A stretch of 57,633 nucleotides of DNA from Nitrospirota bacterium. Lineage in GTDB: Bacteria > Nitrospirota > Thermodesulfovibrionia > Thermodesulfovibrionales > JdFR-88. The position numbers were made by a program, and so were the translations under genes. The DNA lies in assembly GCA_021789735.1 (NCBI GenBank), contig JAJYJB010000003.1:1-57633 (forward strand), read 5' to 3'. The notes beneath the pieces were generated by a model that saw only the letters and a program-made list of their open reading frames with translations, was not told where the DNA came from and ran no database searches. Below, one piece after another: positions 47,710-57,532 of the stretch. The stretch's first letter is position 1; every line of letters begins with the position of its first letter.

Positions 47710-47803
47710 AAAAAACTCCCTTTCCGTTTTTCGAGCGTTAATACTCCAAGCTGGATCTCAGGATGGTTTTGTCTCCCCTTCCGCCCCAGACCAGTTTTTG
47801 ATT

Positions 47804-47824
47804 TTTTGGCGGTGTGCGCCAAAA
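47804..47824. promoter_or_regulatory. 8-bp palindrome upstream of the multihaem cytochrome
   Basis: TTTTGGCG-gtgtg-CGCCAAAA is a perfect 8-bp inverted repeat 95 nt upstream of the cytochrome start. No U-tract follows it in either direction, so an operator is more likely than a terminator. Confidence 0.45.
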
Positions 47825-47883
47825 GCCAGATGCCCTCTATGTCAATGTGTTTCTAAATTAAACAACGTTGCCGCAGGAAAGAA

Positions 47884-47899
47884 TGTAACAGATGTCACG
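47884..47899. promoter_or_regulatory. CRP/FNR-family-like site 1
   Basis: TGTAA-N6-TCACG matches the TGTGA-N6-TCACA consensus at 8 of 10 positions. It lies between the divergent cytochrome and HEAT-repeat genes. Confidence 0.45.
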
Positions 47900-47922
47900 G
47901 GGGGCAGATTTTTTTTAAAAAC

Positions 47923-47938
47923 CGTGAGATATTTCACG
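47923..47938. promoter_or_regulatory. CRP/FNR-family-like site 2
   Basis: CGTGA-GATATT-TCACG is an exact GTGA-N6-TCAC palindrome, 39 bp centre-to-centre from the upstream copy. A CRP/FNR-family regulator of respiratory genes would fit the context. Confidence 0.5.
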
Positions 47939-48059
47939 AAAATGAAAAGTAATTGTCAATTTTTTTAAATCATTTTTAATTGATCTTGACTGTCTTAAAG
48001 GTATATTTTTGATCGCCCTGGTTGCCCCGCGTCTTCCTTTTTTGCTGTATCATATTTGC

Positions 48060-48458
48060 ATGCAAGATGATTTTTCAAAGACCGTGGCAGACCATATGGA
48101 CGCTGGCTTCCTTGATAACATAATAGACATGATAAAGAAAGACAGGGGATTGCTCGTGCTAATCCCCGTCCTCATAGGCGATGACAGACAAAGGGTAAGG
48201 ATAGGCGCGGTTGTGCTTGTCGAGACGTTCCTTGACGGAAACAGAGAAGAGATCGAGGCCCTTGTCCCGTCCATCTCCGCGGTGATTGAAAGCGGAGAGG
48301 GCAAAAACCCAGCGGTGCGCGCCGATGCCGTTTACCTGCTTTCGCTAATCGGGGAGGCAGCCCTGCCATATTTGAGGAAAGCAGCCATGGACAGCCATCC
48401 TGTCGTGCGTGGGGCGGCGCTGGATGGCATCAGAGAAATTGAAGGCAGCAACAACTGA
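48060..48458 (+). CDS. HEAT-repeat protein
   Basis: The 132-residue product from ATG 48060 holds about three HEAT-like helical hairpins: LLVLIPVLIGDDRQRVRIGAVVLVETF, NPAVRADAVYLLSLIG and HPVVRGAALDGIREI. No catalytic residues are seen; a protein-binding or lyase-like (PBS lyase) role is possible. No ribosome site is present. TATCAT (48048-48053) is 6 nt upstream, so the mRNA may be leaderless; an extended frame to 48009 is unlikely. It is divergent from the multihaem cytochrome. Confidence 0.72.
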   Translation: MQDDFSKTVADHMDAGFLDNIIDMIKKDRGLLVLIPVLIGDDRQRVRIGAVVLVETFLDGNREEIEALVPSISAVIESGEGKNPAVRADAVYLLSLIGEAALPYLRKAAMDSHPVVRGAALDGIREIEGSNN

Positions 48459-48593
48459 TTTATACCGTTTTTTCAATTCCACAAAAGTCATCTTTCAATA
48501 ACAACTCCATTCTCTCCGATAAACAGCAAGAGTAAATTCCGTTTAAATTGACCCGTTGCGTGAAAAGTTGTCATTCCGGTTTGTCCTGAATCT

Positions 48594-49369
<776 letters not shown>

Positions 49370-49785
49370 TTTTATTTTCAGAAAGTTTTAATTTATAAAT
49401 TTTCTTTTTTAAATAACTTAATAACTAAAAATTCAAGACTAATACTTTTGTATCGGAATTTTGCCGGATAACTTTAATTTGCGGAAAAACAGGGGTTCCG
49501 GTCTGTGCCCAGGAATTTTTTGCAGTTGTCAGGAGGAATGGAGAAGGACGGCGTTTTCTACATGAAAAAGAGGCGGGCCCTCGCAAAACTGGGGAAAATA
49601 TCAGGATTCGACCCTAAGGCGTTCCGCTGCTATGGGCCTCAAATTCTCTATCCGCCTAAAGTCTCACATTTAATCGCATGATGACCTTCCTTTGTGTCTC
49701 GGTAGCTTTTCCGGCAGAAGCCCTGACGTCATTTTATTTTTTACGCCGCTCTTGGACGCATGGGGTATAACGTATCTTCAAGCCC
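49370..49785. other. intergenic stretch with one weak small frame
   Basis: The first 100 nt are AT-rich. The remainder holds one small open frame, listed separately. Nothing else is recognised between the chemotaxis scar and acs. Confidence 0.5.
49505..49681 (+). CDS. possible small ORF, 58 codons
   Basis: A GTG start has AGGGG about 9 nt upstream. An internal ATG at 49538 follows AGGAGGA too closely to be the main start. The product has a Lys-rich segment (MKKRRALAKLGKISGFDPKAF) and no recognised domain. It may be a small gene, a remnant of the chemotaxis deletion, or chance. Confidence 0.25.
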   Translation: MPRNFLQLSGGMEKDGVFYMKKRRALAKLGKISGFDPKAFRCYGPQILYPPKVSHLIA

Positions 49786-51771
49786 CTACAGCCTGTTTTT
49801 TACCAGGCTTTCCACAACAGCGGGGTCCGCCAGTGTAGAGGTATCACCAAGGTCCTCAACATCACCCCTGGCTATCTTTCTCAGTATGCGCCTCATTATC
49901 TTGCCGCTTCTTGTCTTTGGCAGGCCGGCCGCAAACTGCATCTTGTCCGGCGCCGCTATCGGCCCTATCACGCTTCGCACATGGCCTATAAGGCTTTTTT
50001 TCAGGTCGTCAGACGGCGCGAGTCCGTCTTTCAGGGTAACATAGCTGTAGATGCCTTCGCCCTTTACAGCGTGAGGAAAACCTACAACGGCCGATTCGGC
50101 CACTGCCTCGTGGCTTACAAGGGCTGACTCCACCTCAGCGGTCCCTATCCTGTGGCCGGACACATTTATCACATCGTCAACCCTGCCCATGAGCCAGTAG
50201 TCCCCCTCTTCATCCACTCTTGCCCCGTCGCCAGAAAAATACATCCCCGGAAACTTGCTGAAATAGACCTCTTTCATCCTCTTGTTCTCCGGGTCCCCGT
50301 ACGTACCTCGCAGCATTCCTGGCCACGGCCTTGTAATGCAGAGGTATCCGCCCTCGTTTGCCCGCGCCTGCTCGCCCTTTTCATTTACGATAACAGGGAC
50401 AACACCCGGAAAGGGCCTGCTTGCGGAGCCCGGCTTAAGCGCCATAGCCCCGGGAAGCGGCGCTATCAGGATACCCCCGGTCTCGGTCTGCCACCATGTA
50501 TCCACAATGGGAAGCTTCTGCCTGCCCACATTGGTGAAATACCACATCCAGGCCTCTGGGTTTATCGGCTCGCCCACAGACCCAAGCACCCTCAGGGAGG
50601 AAAAGTCGTGCCCTTCGAGCCAGTTTTCCCCCTCGCGCATCAGCGCCCTTATCGCGGTGGGAGCGGTATAGAATATGCTCACCTTGTGCTTGTCTATGAT
50701 CTGCCAGAACCTGCCCGGGTCCGGATAGTTCGGTATCCCCTCGAACATGAGAGAGGTTGCCCCCGCTGAAAGCGGGCCGTAAAGGATATAGCTGTGGCCG
50801 GTCACCCAGCCTATGTCTGCGGTGCAGAAGTGAACGTCCTCCGGATGGCAGTCGAATATCCACTCGAAGGTCAGGTTCGTGTACAGCAGATATCCGCCCG
50901 TGGTATGGAGGACGCCTTTTGGCTTCCCTGTGGAGCCAGAAGTGTAAAGGATGAAAAGCGGGTCCTCGGCGTCCATGTGTTCCGGGGGGCAGTAGTTCTC
51001 TATGTCACGGGCGTTCATCTGTTCGTCCCACCACAGGTCGCGCCCACCGGACATCTTGATATCTTCGCCCGACCTGCGCACGACAATGACCTTCCCTACG
51101 GTTGGGCATTCACGGAGGGCCTCGTCGCAGTTGGACTTTAGCTCCACCTTTCTGCCTCCCCTAAGCCCATGGTCCGCAGTTATGACCATTTTAGCCCCGC
51201 AGTCGTTTATCCTGTCCCTCAGTGACTGGGCCGAAAACCCGCCGAAAACTACGCTGTGTATAGCCCCTATGCGGGCACAGGCCAGCATTGATATGGGCAG
51301 CTCGGGTATCATGGGAAGGTAAATGCTCACCCGGTCGCCCTTCCTGATGCCGTTTTTCTTGAGCACGTTGGCAAAACGGCAGACCTCCGTAGTAAGCTGC
51401 TGATAGGTGTAGGTCCTGTAATCACCACCGTCCGATTCCCAGATGAGCGCGGCCTTGTTCCTGTCCGGCCCGGAAAGGTGCCTGTCCAGGCAGTTATAGC
51501 TTGCGTTCAGCTTGCCCCCCGCAAACCATTTTATATAGGGCTTCTCAAAGTCATAGTCAAGGACCTTGTCCCATTTGCTGAACCAGGAAAGCCGCTTTTC
51601 AGCCATCTCGCCCCAAAATCCCTCAGGGTCTTCTATGGAACGCTTATAGACCGCGTTATACTCTTCCAGGCTCTTTATGTACGCCTTCCCATCCAGCCCG
51701 GACGCAGTCTGGAATGTCCTGTTTTCGGACATCAGGACATCGAAACCCTTACCCATCCCGTCTTCCGCCAT
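49786..51771 (-). CDS. acs: acetyl-CoA synthetase (AMP-forming)
   Basis: The 661-residue enzyme activates acetate to acetyl-CoA via acetyl-AMP. The ANL signatures are intact: [23 protein letters not shown] (P-loop), TWWQTETGG (adenine/acyl region), [16 protein letters not shown] and the C-terminal [16 protein letters not shown], with the acetylatable catalytic Lys. Length and segments such as the [38 protein letters not shown] block are typical of Acs. GGAG precedes the ATG. It is a single-gene unit. Confidence 0.97.
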   Translation of the reverse strand: MAEDGMGKGFDVLMSENRTFQTASGLDGKAYIKSLEEYNAVYKRSIEDPEGFWGEMAEKRLSWFSKWDKVLDYDFEKPYIKWFAGGKLNASYNCLDRHLSGPDRNKAALIWESDGGDYRTYTYQQLTTEVCRFANVLKKNGIRKGDRVSIYLPMIPELPISMLACARIGAIHSVVFGGFSAQSLRDRINDCGAKMVITADHGLRGGRKVELKSNCDEALRECPTVGKVIVVRRSGEDIKMSGGRDLWWDEQMNARDIENYCPPEHMDAEDPLFILYTSGSTGKPKGVLHTTGGYLLYTNLTFEWIFDCHPEDVHFCTADIGWVTGHSYILYGPLSAGATSLMFEGIPNYPDPGRFWQIIDKHKVSIFYTAPTAIRALMREGENWLEGHDFSSLRVLGSVGEPINPEAWMWYFTNVGRQKLPIVDTWWQTETGGILIAPLPGAMALKPGSASRPFPGVVPVIVNEKGEQARANEGGYLCITRPWPGMLRGTYGDPENKRMKEVYFSKFPGMYFSGDGARVDEEGDYWLMGRVDDVINVSGHRIGTAEVESALVSHEAVAESAVVGFPHAVKGEGIYSYVTLKDGLAPSDDLKKSLIGHVRSVIGPIAAPDKMQFAAGLPKTRSGKIMRRILRKIARGDVEDLGDTSTLADPAVVESLVKNRL

Positions 51772-51987
51772 AATCCTGTCTCCTCAAAAATAAAAAAATT
51801 AATGCGTCATTTTATCATATCTTCTTAAGTTTTCGTGCCTTGGGGCCTGATTGAACAAATAGAAAAAGCTCCTGGGAGGGGCTGCTGGAAGATGCAAAAA
51901 AAAGGGGGGTTCTATTTCGCGTTTTGAAAATACCGCGCGGGGCCGTTTTTACCCGGGCGGTCTTGGCCCAACCAAAAAACCACATCT

Positions 51988-53088
51988 TCAGTCCAGGACA
52001 GCCATATTGTCCCTGTGTATCACTTCGTCTGAATAGCTGTAGCCAAGGGCCTGCCTGATCTCCGAGGTCTTCATGCCCTTTATCTTCTTAATCTCCTCAG
52101 AGGAATAGTTCGAGAGCCCTTTCGCTATGCGCCGGCCGGAGGATGAAACGCAGTATACGGGGTCCCCCCTGTCAAAATCCCCTTCCACCCCGGTTATTCC
52201 CGATGGGAGCAGGCTCTTGCCCCGAGACACTATTGCCTCCTCCGCCCCCGCATCCAGCACGAGCCTGCCTTTTGCCTTGAGCCCATAGGCGATCCATCCC
52301 TTCCTGGCAGGCAGCTTCCCGTTTGCCGCGCGAAACAGCGTGCCGTGTGATCTCTTGCCGCCCAGGACGTCCATAAGGAGTCCGCTCTTCCTGCCGTTCA
52401 ATATATTTACGCTTATCCCGGCGCTCATGGCTATGCGCGCAGCCAGTATCTTTGAATACATCCCCCCGGTGCCGACACTGCTTCCCGCGCCCCCCGCGCT
52501 CCTTTCCATCTCGCGCGTTATCTCGGATACCTCCGGGATGAGCCTCGCATCCGGGTTGTGCCTTGGGTCCGAAGTATAAAGGCCGTCGACATCGGAAAGT
52601 ATCATGAGCCTGTCAGCCCCAAGGAGCGAGGCCACCAGGGCGGCAAGCTGGTCGTTGTCCCCGAAGCGTATCTCGTCCATCGCAACGGTATCGTTTTCAT
52701 TTATTATGGGGACAACGCCAAGGCCTATCAGGGTAAGTATGGTGTTTTTGGAATTTATGTATCTTGCCCGGTCCGTAAACACGTCCCTCGTAAGCAGTAT
52801 CTGGGCGACCTTTTTCCCGTTACCGCTGAAAACCTTTTCGTAAAGCCACATAAGCTGGGACTGACCGACAGCGGCAGCCGCCTGCTTAAGCCTTATGTCC
52901 GCCGGCCTCCTCTTGAGCCCGAGCCTGCCAACACCCGCGGCAACGGCCCCCGAGGAGACAACGGCCACCTCGTGCCCGGCCTCCATCACCCGGGAGACGT
53001 CATCCGCTATGGACTTCATTCTCCGCTCGTCAAGGCCTCCCTCTTTCGCGGAAAGTATGTTCGAGCCTATTTTCACCACAAGCCTCAT
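51988..53088 (-). CDS. proB: glutamate 5-kinase
   Basis: ProB phosphorylates glutamate for proline synthesis. The 366-residue protein has the amino-acid kinase domain (VVKIGSNIL; VVSSGAVAAGVGRLGL; INENDTVAMDEIRFGDNDQLAALVA; GTGGMYSKILAARIA). A C-terminal PUA domain (about 270-355) follows. Its ATG overlaps the obgE stop by one base (TAATG). The operon order obgE-proB is common. Its partner proA is not in the window. Confidence 0.97.
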   Translation of the reverse strand: MRLVVKIGSNILSAKEGGLDERRMKSIADDVSRVMEAGHEVAVVSSGAVAAGVGRLGLKRRPADIRLKQAAAAVGQSQLMWLYEKVFSGNGKKVAQILLTRDVFTDRARYINSKNTILTLIGLGVVPIINENDTVAMDEIRFGDNDQLAALVASLLGADRLMILSDVDGLYTSDPRHNPDARLIPEVSEITREMERSAGGAGSSVGTGGMYSKILAARIAMSAGISVNILNGRKSGLLMDVLGGKRSHGTLFRAANGKLPARKGWIAYGLKAKGRLVLDAGAEEAIVSRGKSLLPSGITGVEGDFDRGDPVYCVSSSGRRIAKGLSNYSSEEIKKIKGMKTSEIRQALGYSYSDEVIHRDNMAVLD

Positions 53089-54131
53089 TACCCGCTCTCC
53101 TCCGTCCCGGCCTGTGTATCCGCCGTCTTTTTACCGGCCGTCTCTATCGTCCGGGCAAGATAATCCAGGAGTTCTTCCACTCCCGTTTTTCTTACGGCAG
53201 ATACGGCAAAAAAGTCAAGCCCGGCCGACTCGCAGTATCCCTTCAGAGCGTCCAGTTTTTCAGGGTCAGCGGAATCTATCTTCGTTGCGGCAACCGCCAT
53301 CGGCTTTTTCATGAGCTCTGGGCTGTACAGCGAAAGCTCCTTGTTAATCTTCTTCAGGTTTTCCACCGGGCCCCCCGCCGAGGCCACCGAGACGTCCACC
53401 ATGTGCAGCAGCACCTTGGTGCGCTCCACGTGCCTGAGAAACTGAAAACCGAGCCCTACCCCCTTGTGGGCGCCTTCTATCAACCCGGGGATGTCCGCAA
53501 CCACAAAGCTCCTGAAAAAAGCGTGCTTTACCACGCCCAAGACCGGCTCCAAGGTGGTGAAAGGATAATCGGCCACCTTCGGCCTGGCGGAAGAGATGAC
53601 CGAAATAAGAGTCGATTTGCCCGCATTGGGGAGGCCTATAAGCCCGCAGTCGGCCAGGAGCTTGAGCTCGACCGTCACGTCCCTTTCTTCGCCGGGCAGG
53701 CCTGGCTGCGCGTATCTCGGGGCCTGCCTTACGGACGTGGCAAAGTGCTGGTTCCCAAGGCCGCCCTTCCCGCCCTCGGCCGCGATGACCTCCTTGCCGT
53801 CGGAGTCCAGGTCCGCGATGACCTCTCCCGTATTCGTATCTGTCAGCACAGTGCCAACGGGCACGCGGATGACAAGGTCAGCCCCGTCTTTTCCGTGCAT
53901 CCTCTTTTTCATGCCCTTTTCGCCGTCCCGGGCGGCATAGCTGTGCTTGTATCTCAGGTCCAGAAGGGTGCCAAGCTCGGCGCTCGCCTTGAAAATTATA
54001 TGCCCGCCCCTGCCGCCGTCTCCCCCATCAGGCCCGCCCCTGGGAACGTACTTTTCCCTCCTGAAGCTGACCATCCCCGGCCCGCCGTCTCCCGACCTTA
54101 TATGCAGCCTGACGTAATCTATGAATTTCAT
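53088..54131 (-). CDS. obgE: Obg-family GTPase (ObgE/CgtA)
   Basis: The 347-residue ribosome-associated GTPase has the Gly-rich Obg fold (FIDYVRLHIRSGDGGPGMVSFRREKYVPRGGPDGGDGG). A GTPase domain follows: P-loop GLPNAGKSTLI, DIPGLIEGA, the NKxD equivalent ATKID, and SAV. It functions in 50S assembly and stress control. CAGGA precedes the ATG. A terminator-like hairpin separates it from rpmA. The C-terminal extension after the G domain is short. Confidence 0.97.
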   Translation of the reverse strand: MKFIDYVRLHIRSGDGGPGMVSFRREKYVPRGGPDGGDGGRGGHIIFKASAELGTLLDLRYKHSYAARDGEKGMKKRMHGKDGADLVIRVPVGTVLTDTNTGEVIADLDSDGKEVIAAEGGKGGLGNQHFATSVRQAPRYAQPGLPGEERDVTVELKLLADCGLIGLPNAGKSTLISVISSARPKVADYPFTTLEPVLGVVKHAFFRSFVVADIPGLIEGAHKGVGLGFQFLRHVERTKVLLHMVDVSVASAGGPVENLKKINKELSLYSPELMKKPMAVAATKIDSADPEKLDALKGYCESAGLDFFAVSAVRKTGVEELLDYLARTIETAGKKTADTQAGTEESG

Positions 54132-54158
54132 ATTGTCCTGAGATAAAAAAATAAAAAA

Positions 54159-54184
54159 GCGGTTTCATGCCAAAGAGAAACCGC
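54159..54184 (-). terminator. hairpin with U-tract between rpmA and obgE
   Basis: GCGGTTTC pairs perfectly with GAAACCGC (10-nt loop). It is followed on the minus strand by TTTTTTATTTTTTT, about 30 nt before the obgE ATG. It should act as an intrinsic terminator or attenuator, lowering obgE-proB expression relative to the ribosomal genes. Confidence 0.85.
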
Positions 54185-54228
54185 CTTCTTTATTTTATTG
54201 TTTTTCTTCCGGAAAAATCTTTTTCTTT

Positions 54229-54492
54229 TTAGCTTGCAGCCACCGGGTAGACGCTGACCTTCAGCTTCTCGCGGTCTTTCCTTTCGAAGGTCATCACGCC
54301 GTCCACCTTGGCAAACAGGGTATGGTCCCTCCCCATTCCAACATTGGCGCCAGGATGATATTGCGTCCCCCTCTGCCTTATAAGTATGTTGCCGGCCCTG
54401 ACGGCCTCTCCTCCCGAGCGCTTGAGGCCAAGCCTTTTTGACTCGCTGTCCCTGCCGTTTCTGCTGCTGCCTACTCCTTTTTTATGTGCCAT
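54229..54492 (-). CDS. rpmA: 50S ribosomal protein L27
   Basis: The 87-residue protein begins [20 protein letters not shown] and contains [17 protein letters not shown] and [15 protein letters not shown], all diagnostic for L27 at the peptidyl-transferase centre. It lacks the cleavable N-terminal extension seen in Firmicutes. It follows rplU by 6 nt. Confidence 0.98.
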   Translation of the reverse strand: MAHKKGVGSSRNGRDSESKRLGLKRSGGEAVRAGNILIRQRGTQYHPGANVGMGRDHTLFAKVDGVMTFERKDREKLKVSVYPVAAS

Positions 54493-54498
54493 TGCTTG

Positions 54499-54822
54499 TT
54501 ATTTGCCTCCAATCTCTATCTCTTTGACCCTCACCTTGGTATAAGGCTGCCTGTGGCCCCTGAGTTTCCTCATGCCCTTGCGCGCCTTCTGCCTGAAGAT
54601 GAGCACCTTGTCCGCCTTGCCATCCCCTATGACCTCGGCCGTGACCCTGGCCCCGGCGATATAAGGCCCCCCTAATAGGGGATCCTTCTCATCGCCTTTG
54701 ACAGCCAAAACCTTGTCGAACACGACCTCTTTGCCCGTCCCGGCGTCAAGCTTCTCCACCGAGATCGTCTGGCCTGAGGCAACCCTATACTGTTTTCCGC
54801 CTGTCTCTATTATCGCATACAT
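54499..54822 (-). CDS. rplU: 50S ribosomal protein L21
   Basis: The 107-residue protein has MYAIIETGGKQYRV and the C-terminal RKARKGMRKLRGHRQPYTKVRV motif of L21, a 23S rRNA-binding protein. GGGAGG precedes the ATG. It is the first gene of rplU-rpmA, with obgE-proB beyond the hairpin. This order is widely conserved in bacteria. Confidence 0.98.
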   Translation of the reverse strand: MYAIIETGGKQYRVASGQTISVEKLDAGTGKEVVFDKVLAVKGDEKDPLLGGPYIAGARVTAEVIGDGKADKVLIFRQKARKGMRKLRGHRQPYTKVRVKEIEIGGK

Positions 54823-54899
54823 AGTGCATTACACCTCCCAAGTCCGCTATTTTACCCAATATCGTGGAAAAATTCAATTATTCGTCAAGCCCGATAAAT

Positions 54900-55334
54900 T
54901 CAGTCTTTGGCTTCCGAGGGCACGTTCATCTCCTTCAGTATGCGGCAGACTATCGCCTTTATCTCGTCCCTCGCCTTGTGGAACTCGTCCATTACATCCC
55001 GGGGCGAACCCTGCGCGCCCGTGGGGTCTTTCACGGGGATGTGCAATTTTCTTCCCCTGGCCGGAACGCTTACGCAAGCCTGCCCGGCGCTTTCGCAGAG
55101 GGTGACAACCAGGTCCATCTCCTCAAGCGGTATCTCTTCCAAGAACTTGGATCTCTGGTTGGAGATGTCCACCCCGGCCTCCTTCATCACTTTGGAGGCC
55201 ATTTCGCTTACCTCCGCCGATATCAGGCCGGCGCTCCACGCCTCGACATGCCCCGCTCCGAGATGCCTTGCGAAGCCTTCCGCCATCTGGCTTCTGCATG
55301 AGTTTGCGGTGCAAAGAAAGGCAATCTTTTTCAT
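54900..55334 (-). CDS. arsC: thioredoxin-coupled arsenate reductase
   Basis: The 144-residue protein is of the LMW protein tyrosine phosphatase fold. The P-loop is CTANSCRS (C8, C13, R14). C80 and C87 in TLCESAGQAC match the second and third cysteines of thioredoxin-linked ArsC. D103 in KDP is the general acid. It reduces arsenate to arsenite in the cytoplasm. No ars regulator or pump is adjacent. No ribosome site is seen; an extended -10 lies 5 nt upstream of the ATG, so the mRNA is probably leaderless. Confidence 0.92.
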   Translation of the reverse strand: MKKIAFLCTANSCRSQMAEGFARHLGAGHVEAWSAGLISAEVSEMASKVMKEAGVDISNQRSKFLEEIPLEEMDLVVTLCESAGQACVSVPARGRKLHIPVKDPTGAQGSPRDVMDEFHKARDEIKAIVCRILKEMNVPSEAKD

Positions 55335-55339
55335 TTGGT

Positions 55340-55348
55340 ATTATATCA
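55340..55348 (-). promoter_or_regulatory. arsC extended -10, leaderless arrangement
   Basis: Minus-strand TGA-TATAAT at 55340-55348 ends 5 nt before the arsC ATG. No clear -35 box is present, as is usual for extended -10 promoters. Confidence 0.6.
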
Positions 55349-55365
55349 TAAACCCCTCCAGGTCA

Positions 55366-55395
55366 TTGACAAAAACCCTGTTCAGAGGTTATGGT
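55366..55395 (+). promoter_or_regulatory. promoter of the tRNA-Lys/tRNA-Glu unit
   Basis: TTGACA at 55366-55371 and TATGGT at 55390-55395 are spaced 18 bp apart. Transcription would begin about 10 nt before tRNA-Lys. Confidence 0.55.
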
Positions 55396-55412
55396 ATAGT
55401 CTTGGTAATAAT

Positions 55413-55485
55413 GGGCCGCTAGCTCAGTTGGTAGAGCAACGCCCTTTTAAGGCGTGGGTCGAAGGTTCGAATCCTTCGCGGCTCA
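55413..55485 (+). tRNA. tRNA-Lys(TTT)
   Basis: The acceptor stem GGGCCGC pairs with GCGGCTC (one G-U), with discriminator A. The anticodon loop CTTTTAA gives anticodon TTT. The T-arm contains GGTTCGAATCC. CCA is not encoded. Confidence 0.96.
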
Positions 55486-55515
55486 CTCATTTTTTTGGGC
55501 AGTTTTTTAATTTAA

Positions 55516-55593
55516 GTCCCCATCGTCTAGTCCGGCCTAGGACATCGCCCTTTCAAGGCGGTAACATGGGTTCGAATCCCATTGGGGACGCCA
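55516..55593 (+). tRNA. tRNA-Glu(TTC), CCA-encoded, likely integration target
   Basis: The acceptor stem pairs GTCCCCA with TGGGGAC, with discriminator G. The anticodon loop CTTTCAA gives anticodon TTC. CCA is encoded at 55591-55593, unlike the other tRNAs here. A decayed tyrosine recombinase gene begins 7 nt downstream, so the 3' end is a probable attachment site. Confidence 0.95.
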
Positions 55594-55599
55594 AGAAAA

Positions 55600-56665
55600 T
55601 CAGGGGGTTGCAACAATCGCAGCCCCTTTTTCATTCTCACTGTGCCCCTTTTTGTGCCCCCATTCCAAAGTCTCAACCGCTTTCTGCAAATCCTCTACCC
55701 TCAGATGGGCATATCTCTGGGTCATTCTGCCGTCCCTGTGCCCAAGGAGGCTTTGAACCAGATAGAGATCATTACCCCTCTGGACGAGACTGGATGCAAA
55801 GTCATGCCTCAGATCATGGAAACGGAAATCACCCAATCCTGAGCGATTACAGGCCCGTTTAAAGGCCATTGAGACCTGATAAGGGGAATAGGGCTTGCCC
55901 TCCTGAGAAAACACATACTGGCAGTTTAGATGCCTCACCTTGCCCTGCTTTGCGGAAAGAAGGATAGATAAGGCCCTCTCCGTTAAGGGGAGAGAAAGCC
56001 TGTACCCGTTTTTTGTCCTCTCAAGATTTATTATCCTGCCCTGAAGATCAACCTCCTCCCATTTAAGGGAAAGGATGTTGCCACGCCTCATTCCGGTATG
56101 CCTTGCGATAATAACAATCGGCCTGAGCCATTCAGGACAGGCAGAAAGAAGATTTTCAAACTGCCCCGGATTCAGGAACTTGACCCGGATGTTTTTTATC
56201 TTGGGCATGGTGAAGAACTCGAAAGGAGATTGCTTGACCAACTGCCACTCCTTCTTGCAAAGCGAAAATACCCGCCTCACAAATTGCAACTCCTTAACGA
56301 CGGTCGCAGAACTAACCCCATCTGAAAACCTCTTGGCTTTATAGGAGCTAAGCCTTGCGGGAGTAATATCTGAGAGCATCAGCGCGCCAAGCATGCAGAA
56401 AATTCTTTCCGCATTGTTTGGCGCGTTCAGCATTGCCTTTTGAAACATATGGGGCTTCTTCCCTCATATACTTCTCCCATACAGCGTTAAAAGAAGTTGT
56501 GGCAGCAAGGTCTTTCTCAAACCATTTATCTTCTTCGAGTTTGGAAAGCATTTTTCGCTCAACACGCCGAGCAAGCTCCTTGTTTCCGGTGAGGGTTGAT
56601 CTTCTTATAAGCTCACCCTGCCAGTTGATCTTTGTCTACCAGACCTTGCCTCTTTTATAAAGCAA
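55600..56665 (-). pseudogene. tyrosine recombinase (phage-type integrase), inactivated
   Basis: The gene starts at TTG 56665 with AAAAAGGAGG upstream and begins LLYKRGKVW, then hits an in-frame TAG at codon 10 (56636-56638). Beyond it the frame continues TKINWQGELIRRSTLTGNKELARRV and on to KYMREEAPYVSKGNAERAKQCGKNFLH. Near 56385-56395 it shifts frame; the sense continues as GALMLSDITPARLSSYK in the next frame to the end. The catalytic part is intact there: HTGMRRGNIL, FHDLRHDFASSL, LGHRDGRMTQRYAH. With both a stop and a frameshift it is very likely inactive. Confidence 0.85.
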
Positions 56666-56843
56666 TCAACACCTCCTTTTTTAAGGTGGTCTGGTTTCCC
56701 TTCACGGACAGTAAGAGGTGGCTAAAAGCGTTTATTTCCAAAAAAATCTGCGCCCCAGAGCCATCGGCAAAGTGTCTCGGCTCCTTCCCCGCAAATATGC
56801 CGAATTATAACAGATGTGCCAAGCCCGGGTATGGCTCCAAAGC

Positions 56844-57512
56844 CTATTCTGCCGCCCGCTGGTAACAGGCCCGAAAGCGCCTTACGGCAGGCGACTCATT
56901 GTCCCAATAATCCTCAAAGTATATTTCTTCAAGACCATAGCTGCGAAACATATCCACCTCGCGGCGCGTAAGCGGCCATGGCATATCTTCTGGTGGGTCG
57001 GACTCTTCCTTGGCCCTGGTTACAAACAGAAGATAGCCGCCGGGGGCCACAAAGCCGGCAATGGCCCGCATGGCGTTTATCCGGAGGCTGGGTGGCAGCA
57101 CTTGAAGCGTATAAGACTCTATCACGATGTCGAAGGCCTGCGCCCATTCCGGCGTTGCAGCAAAAAGGTCTGCCACGAGGTACTTAACCTCGGAAGCCGG
57201 GAATCTTTCCCGGCACCAGGCTATTGAGGTGGGCGCGATATCAAAGGCGGTGACTTCAAACCCCAACCCTGAAAGCCATTCGGCGTCATCGCCCAGTCCG
57301 CATCCAACCTTAAGCGCTCTAAGCCCGAAAGTGATATGCCGGACCAGACCGTATAGGGCAATCAGGTTCGGATTCGGGATGAGATCGGCCCAAGGGATCG
57401 CGGTCCCGTTTGTCCTGGCCCTTGAATAGAGTTGCTCAAACCATTCCTGGGGACGCCCCTCCTCAACAGCCTGTCTAGCAAGCTGCCTTGCTACTTTCCG
57501 CTTATCGCTCAT
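56844..57512 (-). CDS. class I SAM-dependent methyltransferase (TPMT/TehB-like)
   Basis: The protein has SAM motif I ALKVGCGLGDDAEWLSGLGFEVTAFDIAPTSI, an acidic VADLF, ESYTLQVLPP and VAPGGYLLFV. The first Gly position of motif I follows VGC, as in thiopurine or thiol methyltransferases. From ATG 57512 it is about 222 residues; a GTG five codons upstream has a ribosome site too close to use. It lies beyond the integrase, so it may be cargo of the integrated element. Substrate unknown. Confidence 0.85.
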   Translation of the reverse strand: MSDKRKVARQLARQAVEEGRPQEWFEQLYSRARTNGTAIPWADLIPNPNLIALYGLVRHITFGLRALKVGCGLGDDAEWLSGLGFEVTAFDIAPTSIAWCRERFPASEVKYLVADLFAATPEWAQAFDIVIESYTLQVLPPSLRINAMRAIAGFVAPGGYLLFVTRAKEESDPPEDMPWPLTRREVDMFRSYGLEEIYFEDYWDNESPAVRRFRACYQRAAE

Positions 57513-57532
57513 ATTTTTCTTCCGCACCCTTT

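Noticed and set aside
47710..47900. Possible GEMM (cyclic di-GMP) riboswitch upstream of the multihaem cytochrome
   Set aside because: The conserved GEMM core and tetraloop receptor are not found; only a simple palindrome and CRP-like sites are visible.
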